From an uncultured Bacteroidales bacterium (lineage in GTDB: Bacteria; Bacteroidota; Bacteroidia; Bacteroidales; P3), in NCBI GenBank assembly GCA_937906975.1, contig CALCUN010000169.1, forward strand, positions 1 to 11,318: 11,318 nt of DNA. The letters are read 5' to 3'. The notes beneath the pieces were generated by a model that ran no database searches, was not told the origin of the DNA, and saw only the letters and a program-made list of their open reading frames with translations. The position numbers were made by a program, and so were the translations under genes. Shown here piece after piece: positions 1-5,814 of this stretch (its first letter is position 1; every line of letters starts with the position of its first letter).

Positions 1-2
1 TA

Positions 3-1088
3 GAAACCTTCACTGTAAAAGTAGAACCTTTTCCTGAAATCACCTTAACAGGAGCGACAAAACTTTGTATGGGGGAACAAGCAAACATAACAGCAACAGA
101 CGCCACAGGGGCAACGGTTGCAATGCAATGGTCTTTTGTTCAACCAAACGAAAACACAGTAATAACAAACCCATCTACATCACCAGTACTTACTTTCACG
201 CCTACTTGCGACACAACTGTTTACTTATTTGCAGAAACTGCTCAGGGTTGCTTTGCTTGGAAGAGTATAGATATATATATTACTAATCCAGTGGCAAAAA
301 TCTCACGAACAAAAATCTGTGAAGGAGAATCAGTAACCCTAACAGGTAGTTCAGCAGAAACATATAGCTGGGAAGCAGAGCCAGCAGATGCTTCACTTTC
401 TCACAACAATCAATCAACCTCATCTGTTACAGCAACCCCAGCACAAAGTACAACCTACACAATGCGAGGTTATGGAGAAACAGGTTGTTTTACAGAAAGA
501 ACAGTTTCAGTAACAGTATTACCATATCCAACACCTGTTATATCATATTCACCTGGATATGTAGATGTAGATGATCCTACATTAGCTTTAAGAGACGAGT
601 CTTTAAATTCAGCAAGTTCACTTTGGACATTCTCAGATGGTTCAACATCTAATGCACGCTCATTAAACCATAGATTTAACGATGTAAGTGGCGAGTCAGT
701 CTATATTCACTTGGAAACAGCAAATGAATTAGGTTGTTCAGATACTACATCAGTAACAGTACCTATTGAATTGTTTGCAGTATGGGTGCCAAACGCATTC
801 ACACCTAATGGAGACGGAGTAAATGATTTGTTCTACTTTATCAGTCTTAATCAATTAGAAGACGTAACCTTTGAAATATTCAATAGATACGGAGAAAAAA
901 TCCACTCTGCAAGCGCAAAAACATTAGATTCTTCTCTACAAGATGAACTAATAGAAACATTTGCTTGGGACGGCACTTACAAAGGAAACAAAGTTCCAAT
1001 AGGCACATACATTTACCGCCTAACATACAAGCGACTTGGCAACACAAGAGTTTATGATACAACAGGTACAATCAATGTTGTACAATAA
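3..1088 (+). CDS. Secreted adhesin-like protein, C-terminal part, with T9SS type B sorting domain (5' partial)
   Basis: The frame is open from the first bases of the window (Glu-Thr-Phe-Thr-Val-Lys...), so the true start lies upstream; the ATG at 69 is internal. About 361 residues are visible. They look like repeated Ig-like/PKD-like beta-sandwich modules: Cys-containing strands with 'ICEGESVTLTGSSAETYSW' at about residue 103, and a PKD-like stretch with 'SSLWTFSDGSTSNARS' near residue 205. The last ~100 residues are a gliding-motility/T9SS type B C-terminal domain, with 'VPNAFTPNGDGVNDLF', 'EIFNRYGEKI', 'FAWDGTYKGNKVPIGTYIYR' and a final beta strand. In known T9SS systems this domain directs export across the outer membrane to the surface or medium. 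The function of the passenger part cannot be told; adhesion or gliding is typical of such proteins. The gene ends before a strong hairpin terminator and converges with the next gene. Confidence 0.9.
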   Translation, partial: ETFTVKVEPFPEITLTGATKLCMGEQANITATDATGATVAMQWSFVQPNENTVITNPSTSPVLTFTPTCDTTVYLFAETAQGCFAWKSIDIYITNPVAKISRTKICEGESVTLTGSSAETYSWEAEPADASLSHNNQSTSSVTATPAQSTTYTMRGYGETGCFTERTVSVTVLPYPTPVISYSPGYVDVDDPTLALRDESLNSASSLWTFSDGSTSNARSLNHRFNDVSGESVYIHLETANELGCSDTTSVTVPIELFAVWVPNAFTPNGDGVNDLFYFISLNQLEDVTFEIFNRYGEKIHSASAKTLDSSLQDELIETFAWDGTYKGNKVPIGTYIYRLTYKRLGNTRVYDTTGTINVVQ

Positions 1089-1160
1089 AAAATAATAATA
1101 TAATGTATTTATAAATTTGTTTGTTATTTCTATAACATAGTTATTTAATTTACAACTTAT

Positions 1161-1211
1161 TTTTCTTTGCTTTTTGAAATTTTTTCTTTGCTTTTTGAAA
1201 TTTTTTCTTTG
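1161..1211. repeat. 21-bp tandem repeat, two perfect copies plus a 9-bp partial third
   Basis: The unit at 1161-1181 is repeated exactly at 1182-1202, and its first 9 bases recur at 1203-1211. The unit is T-rich with a central CTTTGC core. It lies in the gap between two convergent genes, and the second copy supplies the 5' arm of the terminator hairpin at 1186-1240. The array probably arose by slippage or tandem duplication of that arm. Confidence 0.8.
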
Positions 1212-1240
1212 AAAAATTTTAAAAAAGCAAAGAGTTTTTT
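1186..1240 (+). terminator. Strong intrinsic terminator after the T9SS type B gene
   Basis: Bases 1186-1196 (CTTTGCTTTTT) pair perfectly with 1222-1232 (AAAAAGCAAAG). Inside them 1198-1205 pair with 1212-1219, with a possible G-T wobble and a one-base bulge between the two parts, leaving a loop of a few bases around 1207-1210. The near-continuous ~20-bp stem is followed by AG and six T residues at 1235-1240. This is the right layout for rho-independent termination of the plus-strand gene ending at 1088. The stem is AT-rich but long. There is no matching U-run for minus-strand transcripts. Confidence 0.75.
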
Positions 1241-1262
1241 ATAGCGTTCTTTTTCGCTATAA
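1239..1262 (+). terminator. Second small hairpin, possible back-up terminator
   Basis: TATAGCG (1240-1246) pairs with CGCTATA (1255-1261), extended by a T-A pair at 1239/1262, around an 8-base T-rich loop. It directly follows the T-run of the larger terminator. Only an AT-rich tract with no clean T-run follows, so it is a weaker candidate. It could contribute to termination from either side of this convergent gap. The rest of the gap to 1337 holds nothing I recognise. Confidence 0.4.
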
Positions 1263-1337
1263 TTTATTAAAAGACATCAGTTATTTATTACTATATATAT
1301 GTATTTCTTTTTGGAATGATTGGCTTTTAGTATTTAA

Positions 1338-2543
1338 CTATTTTATTCTAACTCTTACTCCCCACATTCCAGGGTAGGTTTCTTTTTCAAAACTGAATGA
1401 ACGTATGATTTCTACTCCAAGGGAATTGAAGATATTGTCTAATCCTATGCCGACTTCATGGTAAGGAAGGTATTGTCCTGTGAGACTTTTATGATAGAGA
1501 AATAGGGTGGTTTTGGTTTGTTTTAGTGCTAAGTTTAGTTGTGCAAAGGTTTGAAGGTATTGTTTGTGATAGGTTGTGCGTCCATATTGCAATAGGTTGA
1601 ATCCATAAATAGAGCTTACTAAGGAGTTTGTCATATTTGGAGTTAGCAATAGGTATGGGTTGGCGCTTCCAAAGATTTTTCCTCCTGTGAGTCTTAGGTC
1701 TAAGGCAATGTTTTTGGTTAGAAAGATTCTTCTTTGTGAGGTTAGGTGTATTTCTTGGTATTTTCTTTCTACGTTGGCAAGTGGTATGTTGTAGGAGTAG
1801 GTAAGGGAAATTTTAGTGGGTAGAGAGTAGAGCTTTCCTTGGAAGTTTTCGGGTGTTTTTCTTGCTTTCTTTCTTTCGGGTTGCCATGCGAGGTTTCCTT
1901 CTGCTATTATGTATTGTATTGGGCTTTGAATTAGTTGGATTATTTCTTTGTCTTTGTAGTGTAGGCGTGAGTAGTAGTTTCGATAGTGTAGTGCTGGGGT
2001 GATGCTGATTGCGTTAGGAAATTCGTGGAAGTATTTTAGGGTTGCTTTTTTTTGAAAGGCAAGGGAAAAGTTTGTCCATGTGGAGAGGGAGTATTGTATT
2101 TTGTCGTAATCGGCAAGGTATGGCATATAGGTGTTGTCATAGTAGGCAAGGGATAGGGTTTTCGCTCCAAAGGAGTAGAGGGAGGAGGCTTTTTTTGCAA
2201 AGTTGTATCCTATGCTTGCTCCGTATTTGAATTGTTTGTCAGTGGTTCCGTATGCTAAGAGCCATTCAAATGAGAAGCGTTTTGAGAGTTTTTGATTGGT
2301 TTTCCCACTTACTCTTAGTCTTACGCCTTCTATGGGGTTGTAACTTAGGAAGTTTTCGCATGGTCCAAGGTCTACTACTCCTAAGGTGAAATAGGTGTTG
2401 TTGAGTAGGTTGTCTATTTTGTTTTGAAGTAGAAGTCTTCCTATTCTTTCTATTTCTGCTTCGCTTAGGGGTGTGTAGGAGTATTGTGCTTTTGTGTTTA
2501 GGGTTAAGATTGTAAGGGTTATAAGAATGATTATTTTTTTCAT
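1338..2543 (-). CDS. DUF5686-type outer-membrane beta-barrel protein, short form
   Basis: The 401-residue protein starts with a signal peptide (MKKIIILITLTILTLNTKAQ, cleavage expected before Gln20). After a short linker it matches the barrel half of the Bacteroidota DUF5686 family as I remember it: 'YFTLGVVDLGPCENFLSYNP', then 'EGVRLRVSGKTN', 'LSKRFSFEWLLAYGTTDKQF', and near the end 'YHEVGIGLDNIFNSLGVEII'. The protein finishes on an amphipathic strand with Gly-Val-Arg-Val-Arg-Ile-Lys, as barrels usually do. Full-length members run to roughly 800 residues with an N-terminal carboxypeptidase-regulatory-like domain; that part is absent, yet a signal peptide is present, so this looks like a genuine short form rather than a broken gene. 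It should sit in the outer membrane. Substrate and role are unknown. It is last in the minus-strand block, 11 bp after the flavoprotein gene. Its sense strand is strikingly C-rich and G-poor. Confidence 0.75.
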   Translation of the reverse strand: MKKIIILITLTILTLNTKAQYSYTPLSEAEIERIGRLLLQNKIDNLLNNTYFTLGVVDLGPCENFLSYNPIEGVRLRVSGKTNQKLSKRFSFEWLLAYGTTDKQFKYGASIGYNFAKKASSLYSFGAKTLSLAYYDNTYMPYLADYDKIQYSLSTWTNFSLAFQKKATLKYFHEFPNAISITPALHYRNYYSRLHYKDKEIIQLIQSPIQYIIAEGNLAWQPERKKARKTPENFQGKLYSLPTKISLTYSYNIPLANVERKYQEIHLTSQRRIFLTKNIALDLRLTGGKIFGSANPYLLLTPNMTNSLVSSIYGFNLLQYGRTTYHKQYLQTFAQLNLALKQTKTTLFLYHKSLTGQYLPYHEVGIGLDNIFNSLGVEIIRSFSFEKETYPGMWGVRVRIK

Positions 2544-2554
2544 ATTTTTTGGTT

Positions 2555-3796
2555 TTAAATGTTATCACTTGCAAGTACTGCGGTTGAGAAGGCGATTTGT
2601 AGGTTGAATCCTCCTGTGTCGGCGTCAATGTCAATTTCTTCTCCAACGAAATATAGTCCCTTTATTTTTTTGCTTTCCATTGTGAGTGGGTTGATTTCGT
2701 TTAGTGAGATTCCTCCTTGTGTTATGATTGCTTCGTCCCAACCCATATCGCCTATTATTTCTTCTTTATGGTTTTTTAAATAGGTAAGGATTGCTTGTGC
2801 AAGGGGTGTTTTATTGTTTTGTTTTTCTTCTTTATACCATCGTTTGAAGTCAAAGCATACTTCTTTTGGTAACCATGCTCTTACTATGTTTTCTACGCTC
2901 ATGCCTTGTCTTTCTTTGAGTGTGGTGGTGATTTCTTCTAATAGTGTTTTTTCGTTTATTTTTGGTTTTAGGTCTATTTGTAGATAGAGTTGTTCTTTGT
3001 AGAGCAGGTGTGCTATTTTGCGTGAGAGGCGTAGGATTGCTGGTCCTGAAAATCCATATTCGTCAAGGGTTATGTCTCCGTTTTCTTGTGCTATGACTTG
3101 GTTATTGTGAAGGATTTTTACGTTTGTGTTTTTTATTAGGTAGTTTTGTAGGTTTTCATGGTGTCCTCTTTGGGTGCGTAGTCCTACAAGGGCAGGGTAG
3201 AGTGGTGTGATTGTGTGTCCGCATTTTTTTGCTAAGTGGTAGGCGTCTCCTTCGCTGCCTGTTTGTGGATAGGTCTTTCCTCCTGCGGCAAGGATTATTT
3301 TGTCGCAATAGTATTCTTTGCCTTCAAGGGTTTTTACGCCTTTTATTTGATTGTTTTTTATTATGAGTGAGTTTACTGTTTGTGAGAAGTAAATGTCGGT
3401 TAGTGGAGAGTTTTCTATTTGTTGTATTAGGGCAAGGAATATGTCAAGGCTTTTCCCGCTTTTAGGATATATTCTTCTGCCTCTTTCTTCTATTAATTCT
3501 ACTCCAAGGTCTTGGAAAAGTTTTATTGTGTCTTTGTTAGAAAAATGCTTTAAAGAAGGAATAATATCGCGTTTGTCGCTTCTTACTGAAGAGCAATGTG
3601 AAAGAAATTCGTCTAAGGAAAGTGTGTTTGTTAGGTTGCAACGTCCTTTTCCTGTAAGGCGTAGCTTCATTCCTGCTTGTTTCTTTTTTTCTAAAAGTAA
3701 TACTCTTTTGTTTCTTGATTGTAGAAATAGGGTAGCAAGCAATCCTGAAGCGCCTGCCCCTATTACAATGCAATCATATTTATTTCTTTTGGTCAT
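2555..3796 (-). CDS. NAD(P)/FAD-dependent oxidoreductase, HI0933/YhiN (BaiN-like) family
   Basis: The 413 residues begin with a Rossmann dinucleotide-binding motif (GAGASG, residues 13-18) after the beta strand YDCIVI. Glu36 at the end of the second strand is the likely ligand of the FAD ribose. The family signature 'RLTGKGRCNLTN' follows at 46-57, and the C-terminal FAD motif 'GLYFVGEEIDIDADTGGFNL' lies near 381-400. Length and motif order match HI0933-like flavoproteins. Related names include aminoacetone oxidase and BaiN, but the physiological substrate of most members is not established, so I give no symbol. The protein is expected to be cytoplasmic. The ATG at 3796 lies inside the end of era, a 17-bp overlap in another frame, which suggests translational coupling. 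No plausible alternative start exists before the FAD motif. Confidence 0.88.
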   Translation of the reverse strand: MTKRNKYDCIVIGAGASGLLATLFLQSRNKRVLLLEKKKQAGMKLRLTGKGRCNLTNTLSLDEFLSHCSSVRSDKRDIIPSLKHFSNKDTIKLFQDLGVELIEERGRRIYPKSGKSLDIFLALIQQIENSPLTDIYFSQTVNSLIIKNNQIKGVKTLEGKEYYCDKIILAAGGKTYPQTGSEGDAYHLAKKCGHTITPLYPALVGLRTQRGHHENLQNYLIKNTNVKILHNNQVIAQENGDITLDEYGFSGPAILRLSRKIAHLLYKEQLYLQIDLKPKINEKTLLEEITTTLKERQGMSVENIVRAWLPKEVCFDFKRWYKEEKQNNKTPLAQAILTYLKNHKEEIIGDMGWDEAIITQGGISLNEINPLTMESKKIKGLYFVGEEIDIDADTGGFNLQIAFSTAVLASDNI

Positions 3797-4664
3797 ATCC
3801 GAAGTTTTGTAAATCTCTTTCGCTATTTCTCCAGTCTTTCTTTACTTTGACAAATAATTCTAAGAAACATTTTTTAGAAGTGAACTCTTCAATATCTTTT
3901 CTTGCCTCGATTCCAATTTTTTTGATTTGTTCTCCTCCGTGTCCTATGATGATTCTTTTTTGACTCTCTCTTTCGGTAAAGATAACTGCTCTAATTCTAT
4001 TTAGATTCTCGCCTTCAAGGTATTCTTCTACCATAACTTCGGTTGAATATGGTATTTCTTTTTCGTAGCGTAGTAGGATTTTTTCACGAATGATTTCGCT
4101 AACTAAAAATCTCATGCTTTTGTCTGTCAGCATGTCCTTGTCGTAATAGGCAGGTGAAGAAGGTAGGTTTTCTTTTACGAGCTCCATTACTCTTTCTACG
4201 CCAATTTTGTGAAGGGCTGAGCATGGTACTACTTCTGCTTTTGGAATTTCTGCTTTCCAATAGTTAATTATTTCTTGCACCTTTTCTTGTGTTGCATTAT
4301 CTACTTTGTTTATTACAACAATTGTTGGAGTTTTGCTTTGTTTTATCTTGTTTAAGATTTCGTTGTTTTTGAGTGTTTCTCCTAGGTCAGTAACTACAAG
4401 AAATACATCTGCGTCTGTGATTGCTCCTTCTACTTGTTGAAGCATACATTGTTGTAGTTTATAGTGAGGATTTAATATTCCAGGAGTGTCAGAGAATACT
4501 ATTTGAAAGTCTTCTCCGCTTACAACTCCTAATATTCTGTGTCTTGTGGTTTGGCTTTTACGAGTTATTATACTAATCTTTTCTCCTACTAAGGCATTCA
4601 TAAGAGTTGATTTGCCTACGTTTGGATTTCCTATTATGTTTACAAAACCTGCTTTATGACTCAT
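3780..4664 (-). CDS. era: GTPase Era
   Basis: Era binds 16S rRNA and helps mature the small ribosomal subunit. All GTPase motifs are visible in the 294 residues: G1 GNPNVGKS (12-19), the switch I threonines of 'KSQTTRHRILG' (36-46), G3 DTPG (59-62), G4 NKVD (119-122) and G5 Ser-Ala-Leu (149-151). The C-terminal KH domain carries its RNA-binding loop at Gly-His-Gly-Gly (241-244), followed by 'EQIKKIGIEARKDIE' and 'FLELFVKVKKDWR'. Length is normal for the family. The gene starts with ATG 20 bp after kdsD ends and overlaps the flavoprotein gene by 17 bp, so the three are very likely co-transcribed. The protein should be cytoplasmic and peripherally associated with the membrane or ribosome. Confidence 0.97.
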   Translation of the reverse strand: MSHKAGFVNIIGNPNVGKSTLMNALVGEKISIITRKSQTTRHRILGVVSGEDFQIVFSDTPGILNPHYKLQQCMLQQVEGAITDADVFLVVTDLGETLKNNEILNKIKQSKTPTIVVINKVDNATQEKVQEIINYWKAEIPKAEVVPCSALHKIGVERVMELVKENLPSSPAYYDKDMLTDKSMRFLVSEIIREKILLRYEKEIPYSTEVMVEEYLEGENLNRIRAVIFTERESQKRIIIGHGGEQIKKIGIEARKDIEEFTSKKCFLELFVKVKKDWRNSERDLQNFGYDQKK

Positions 4665-4684
4665 GGCTTTTATTTTTATGATTC

Positions 4685-5659
4685 TTAAATTATACCTTCT
4701 GTTATTAAATCATGAAGGTGTATTATTCCTAAATATTTATTGTTTTCGTCTGTAACAATTAATTGTGTTATGTGATTCTCTTGCATTATAGTGAATGCTT
4801 CAACTGCAAAGGCATCTGCTTGTATGCGTTTTGGATTTTGTGTCATTATTTGTTCGGCTGTTTGAGATTTTGTGTCAATAAAATCTTTGTTATTTAACAT
4901 TCTTCTCAAATCTCCATCAGTTATTATTCCTAATATGTTGTCATTTTCGGCAACTACTGCACATCCTAATCGTTTACTTGTGATTTCCATTAGCGTTTCA
5001 GTAAGAGGAGTTTTTGGCGCAACGCATGGCTTTTCATTTTTTACATATAAATCACTTACCTTTAAATATAGACGTTTTCCGAGGCTACCTCCTGGGTGGT
5101 ATTTCGCAAAATCCTCTGACGTAAAGTTCTTACAATATAATAAAGCAACGGCAAGGGCATCTCCCATTACGAGTTGTGCTGTTGTGCTTGAAGTTGGTGC
5201 AAGGTTGTTAGGACAAGCTTCTTTTTCTACTGTACAATTTAAAATATAATCTGCCGATTTTGCTAAGTAAGAGTCGGTATTTCCTACCATTGCTATGAGT
5301 TTGTTTCCCCTTGCTTTAACAAGTGGTGTTAATACTTTGATTTCTGGTGTGTTTCCGCTTTTTGATATACATATTACTATGTCATCGGGTTGTATTATAC
5401 CTAAATCTCCGTGAATTGCTTCGGCAGCGTGCATAAATATTGCAGGTGTGCCTGTGGAATTTAAGGTTGCGACAATTTTATTGCCTATTATAGCACTTTT
5501 CCCAATGCCACTGATTATTAATCTTCCTTTGCTATTAAAGATTTCCTTTACTGCTGATACAAATTCATTATCAATGTAATTTAAAAGGTTTTCTATGCAG
5601 AGGCTTTCTTTTTTGATAGTTTCTTTTGCTATCTCTAAAATTTCAAAATCACTTTTCAC
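4685..5659 (-). CDS. kdsD: Arabinose-5-phosphate isomerase, KpsF/GutQ/KdsD family
   Basis: This enzyme interconverts ribulose 5-phosphate and arabinose 5-phosphate, the first step towards Kdo, the inner-core sugar of lipopolysaccharide. The 324 residues show an N-terminal SIS isomerase domain with 'ISGIGKSAIIGNKI' (49-62), 'HAAEAIHGDLG' and 'ICISKSGNTPE', then the family motif 'YHPGGSLGKRL' near 189. Two CBS domains make up about 205-324, the second ending 'YLGIIHLHDLITEGII'. Domain order and length are those of full KdsD enzymes. The start is GTG (complement of 5657-5659); no in-frame ATG lies nearby upstream, and the next Met would cut into the SIS domain. It is first in the minus-strand block and divergent from recQ; a candidate promoter lies about 100 bp upstream. 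KpsF and GutQ are paralogues of the same activity, so the symbol is by family role. Confidence 0.93.
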   Translation of the reverse strand: MKSDFEILEIAKETIKKESLCIENLLNYIDNEFVSAVKEIFNSKGRLIISGIGKSAIIGNKIVATLNSTGTPAIFMHAAEAIHGDLGIIQPDDIVICISKSGNTPEIKVLTPLVKARGNKLIAMVGNTDSYLAKSADYILNCTVEKEACPNNLAPTSSTTAQLVMGDALAVALLYCKNFTSEDFAKYHPGGSLGKRLYLKVSDLYVKNEKPCVAPKTPLTETLMEITSKRLGCAVVAENDNILGIITDGDLRRMLNNKDFIDTKSQTAEQIMTQNPKRIQADAFAVEAFTIMQENHITQLIVTDENNKYLGIIHLHDLITEGII

Positions 5660-5682
5660 AATTTTATTTTTTTTAAAAACAT

Positions 5683-5713
5683 TTGTTCAATATAAAAAAA
5701 TGTAGTACCTTTA
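5683..5713 (+). promoter_or_regulatory. Candidate Bacteroidetes-type promoter for recQ
   Basis: A TTG at 5683-5685 is followed after 20 bp by TACCTTTA at 5706-5713. The Bacteroidetes housekeeping promoter has a -33 TTG and a -7 TAnnTTTG about 19-21 bp apart, so spacing is right and only the last base of the -7 box differs. Transcription would start near 5720, leaving a leader of about 95 nt before the ATG at 5815. The same promoter may drive the whole block through lptE. Confidence 0.5.
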
Positions 5714-5754
5714 CATATTCAAATTTACGTTTGTAAAGTAACTAAATTAAGCAG

Positions 5755-5762
5755 CAAAGTTA
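5755..5762 (-). promoter_or_regulatory. Candidate -7 box for the kdsD block
   Basis: Read on the minus strand, 5762-5755 is TAACTTTG, a perfect match to the Bacteroidetes -7 consensus TAnnTTTG. No TTG sits about 20 bp upstream, so the -33 half is missing or degenerate. Transcription would start near 5748 and give a leader of about 90 nt to the GTG of kdsD. If both calls are right, the two divergent transcripts overlap by about 30 bp at their 5' ends. Confidence 0.35.
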
Positions 5763-5814
5763 CACATTATTATTGAATAATACTCGTTGTATGGAGAGTT
5801 GTGAAAGTAATAAA

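Noticed and set aside
69..1088. ATG at 69 as the real start of the first gene.
   Set aside because: The frame is open upstream to the window edge in the same Ig-like composition, there is no signal peptide at that Met, and a T9SS cargo needs one.
1089..1337. Possible CRISPR or mobile-element end, because of the short repeats between convergent genes.
   Set aside because: The repeats are contiguous with no spacers, and no terminal inverted repeats, target duplication or transposase are present; a terminator explains the structure.
2266..2646. A 126-codon minus-strand frame overlapping the barrel gene and the end of the flavoprotein gene.
   Set aside because: Its product is a Lys/Thr/Pro/Gln-rich, low-complexity string typical of an out-of-frame shadow; both overlapping genes are well supported.
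3393..3812. A 139-codon plus-strand frame antisense to the flavoprotein gene.
   Set aside because: It lies opposite a well-supported FAD protein and shows no motif, signal or conserved pattern.
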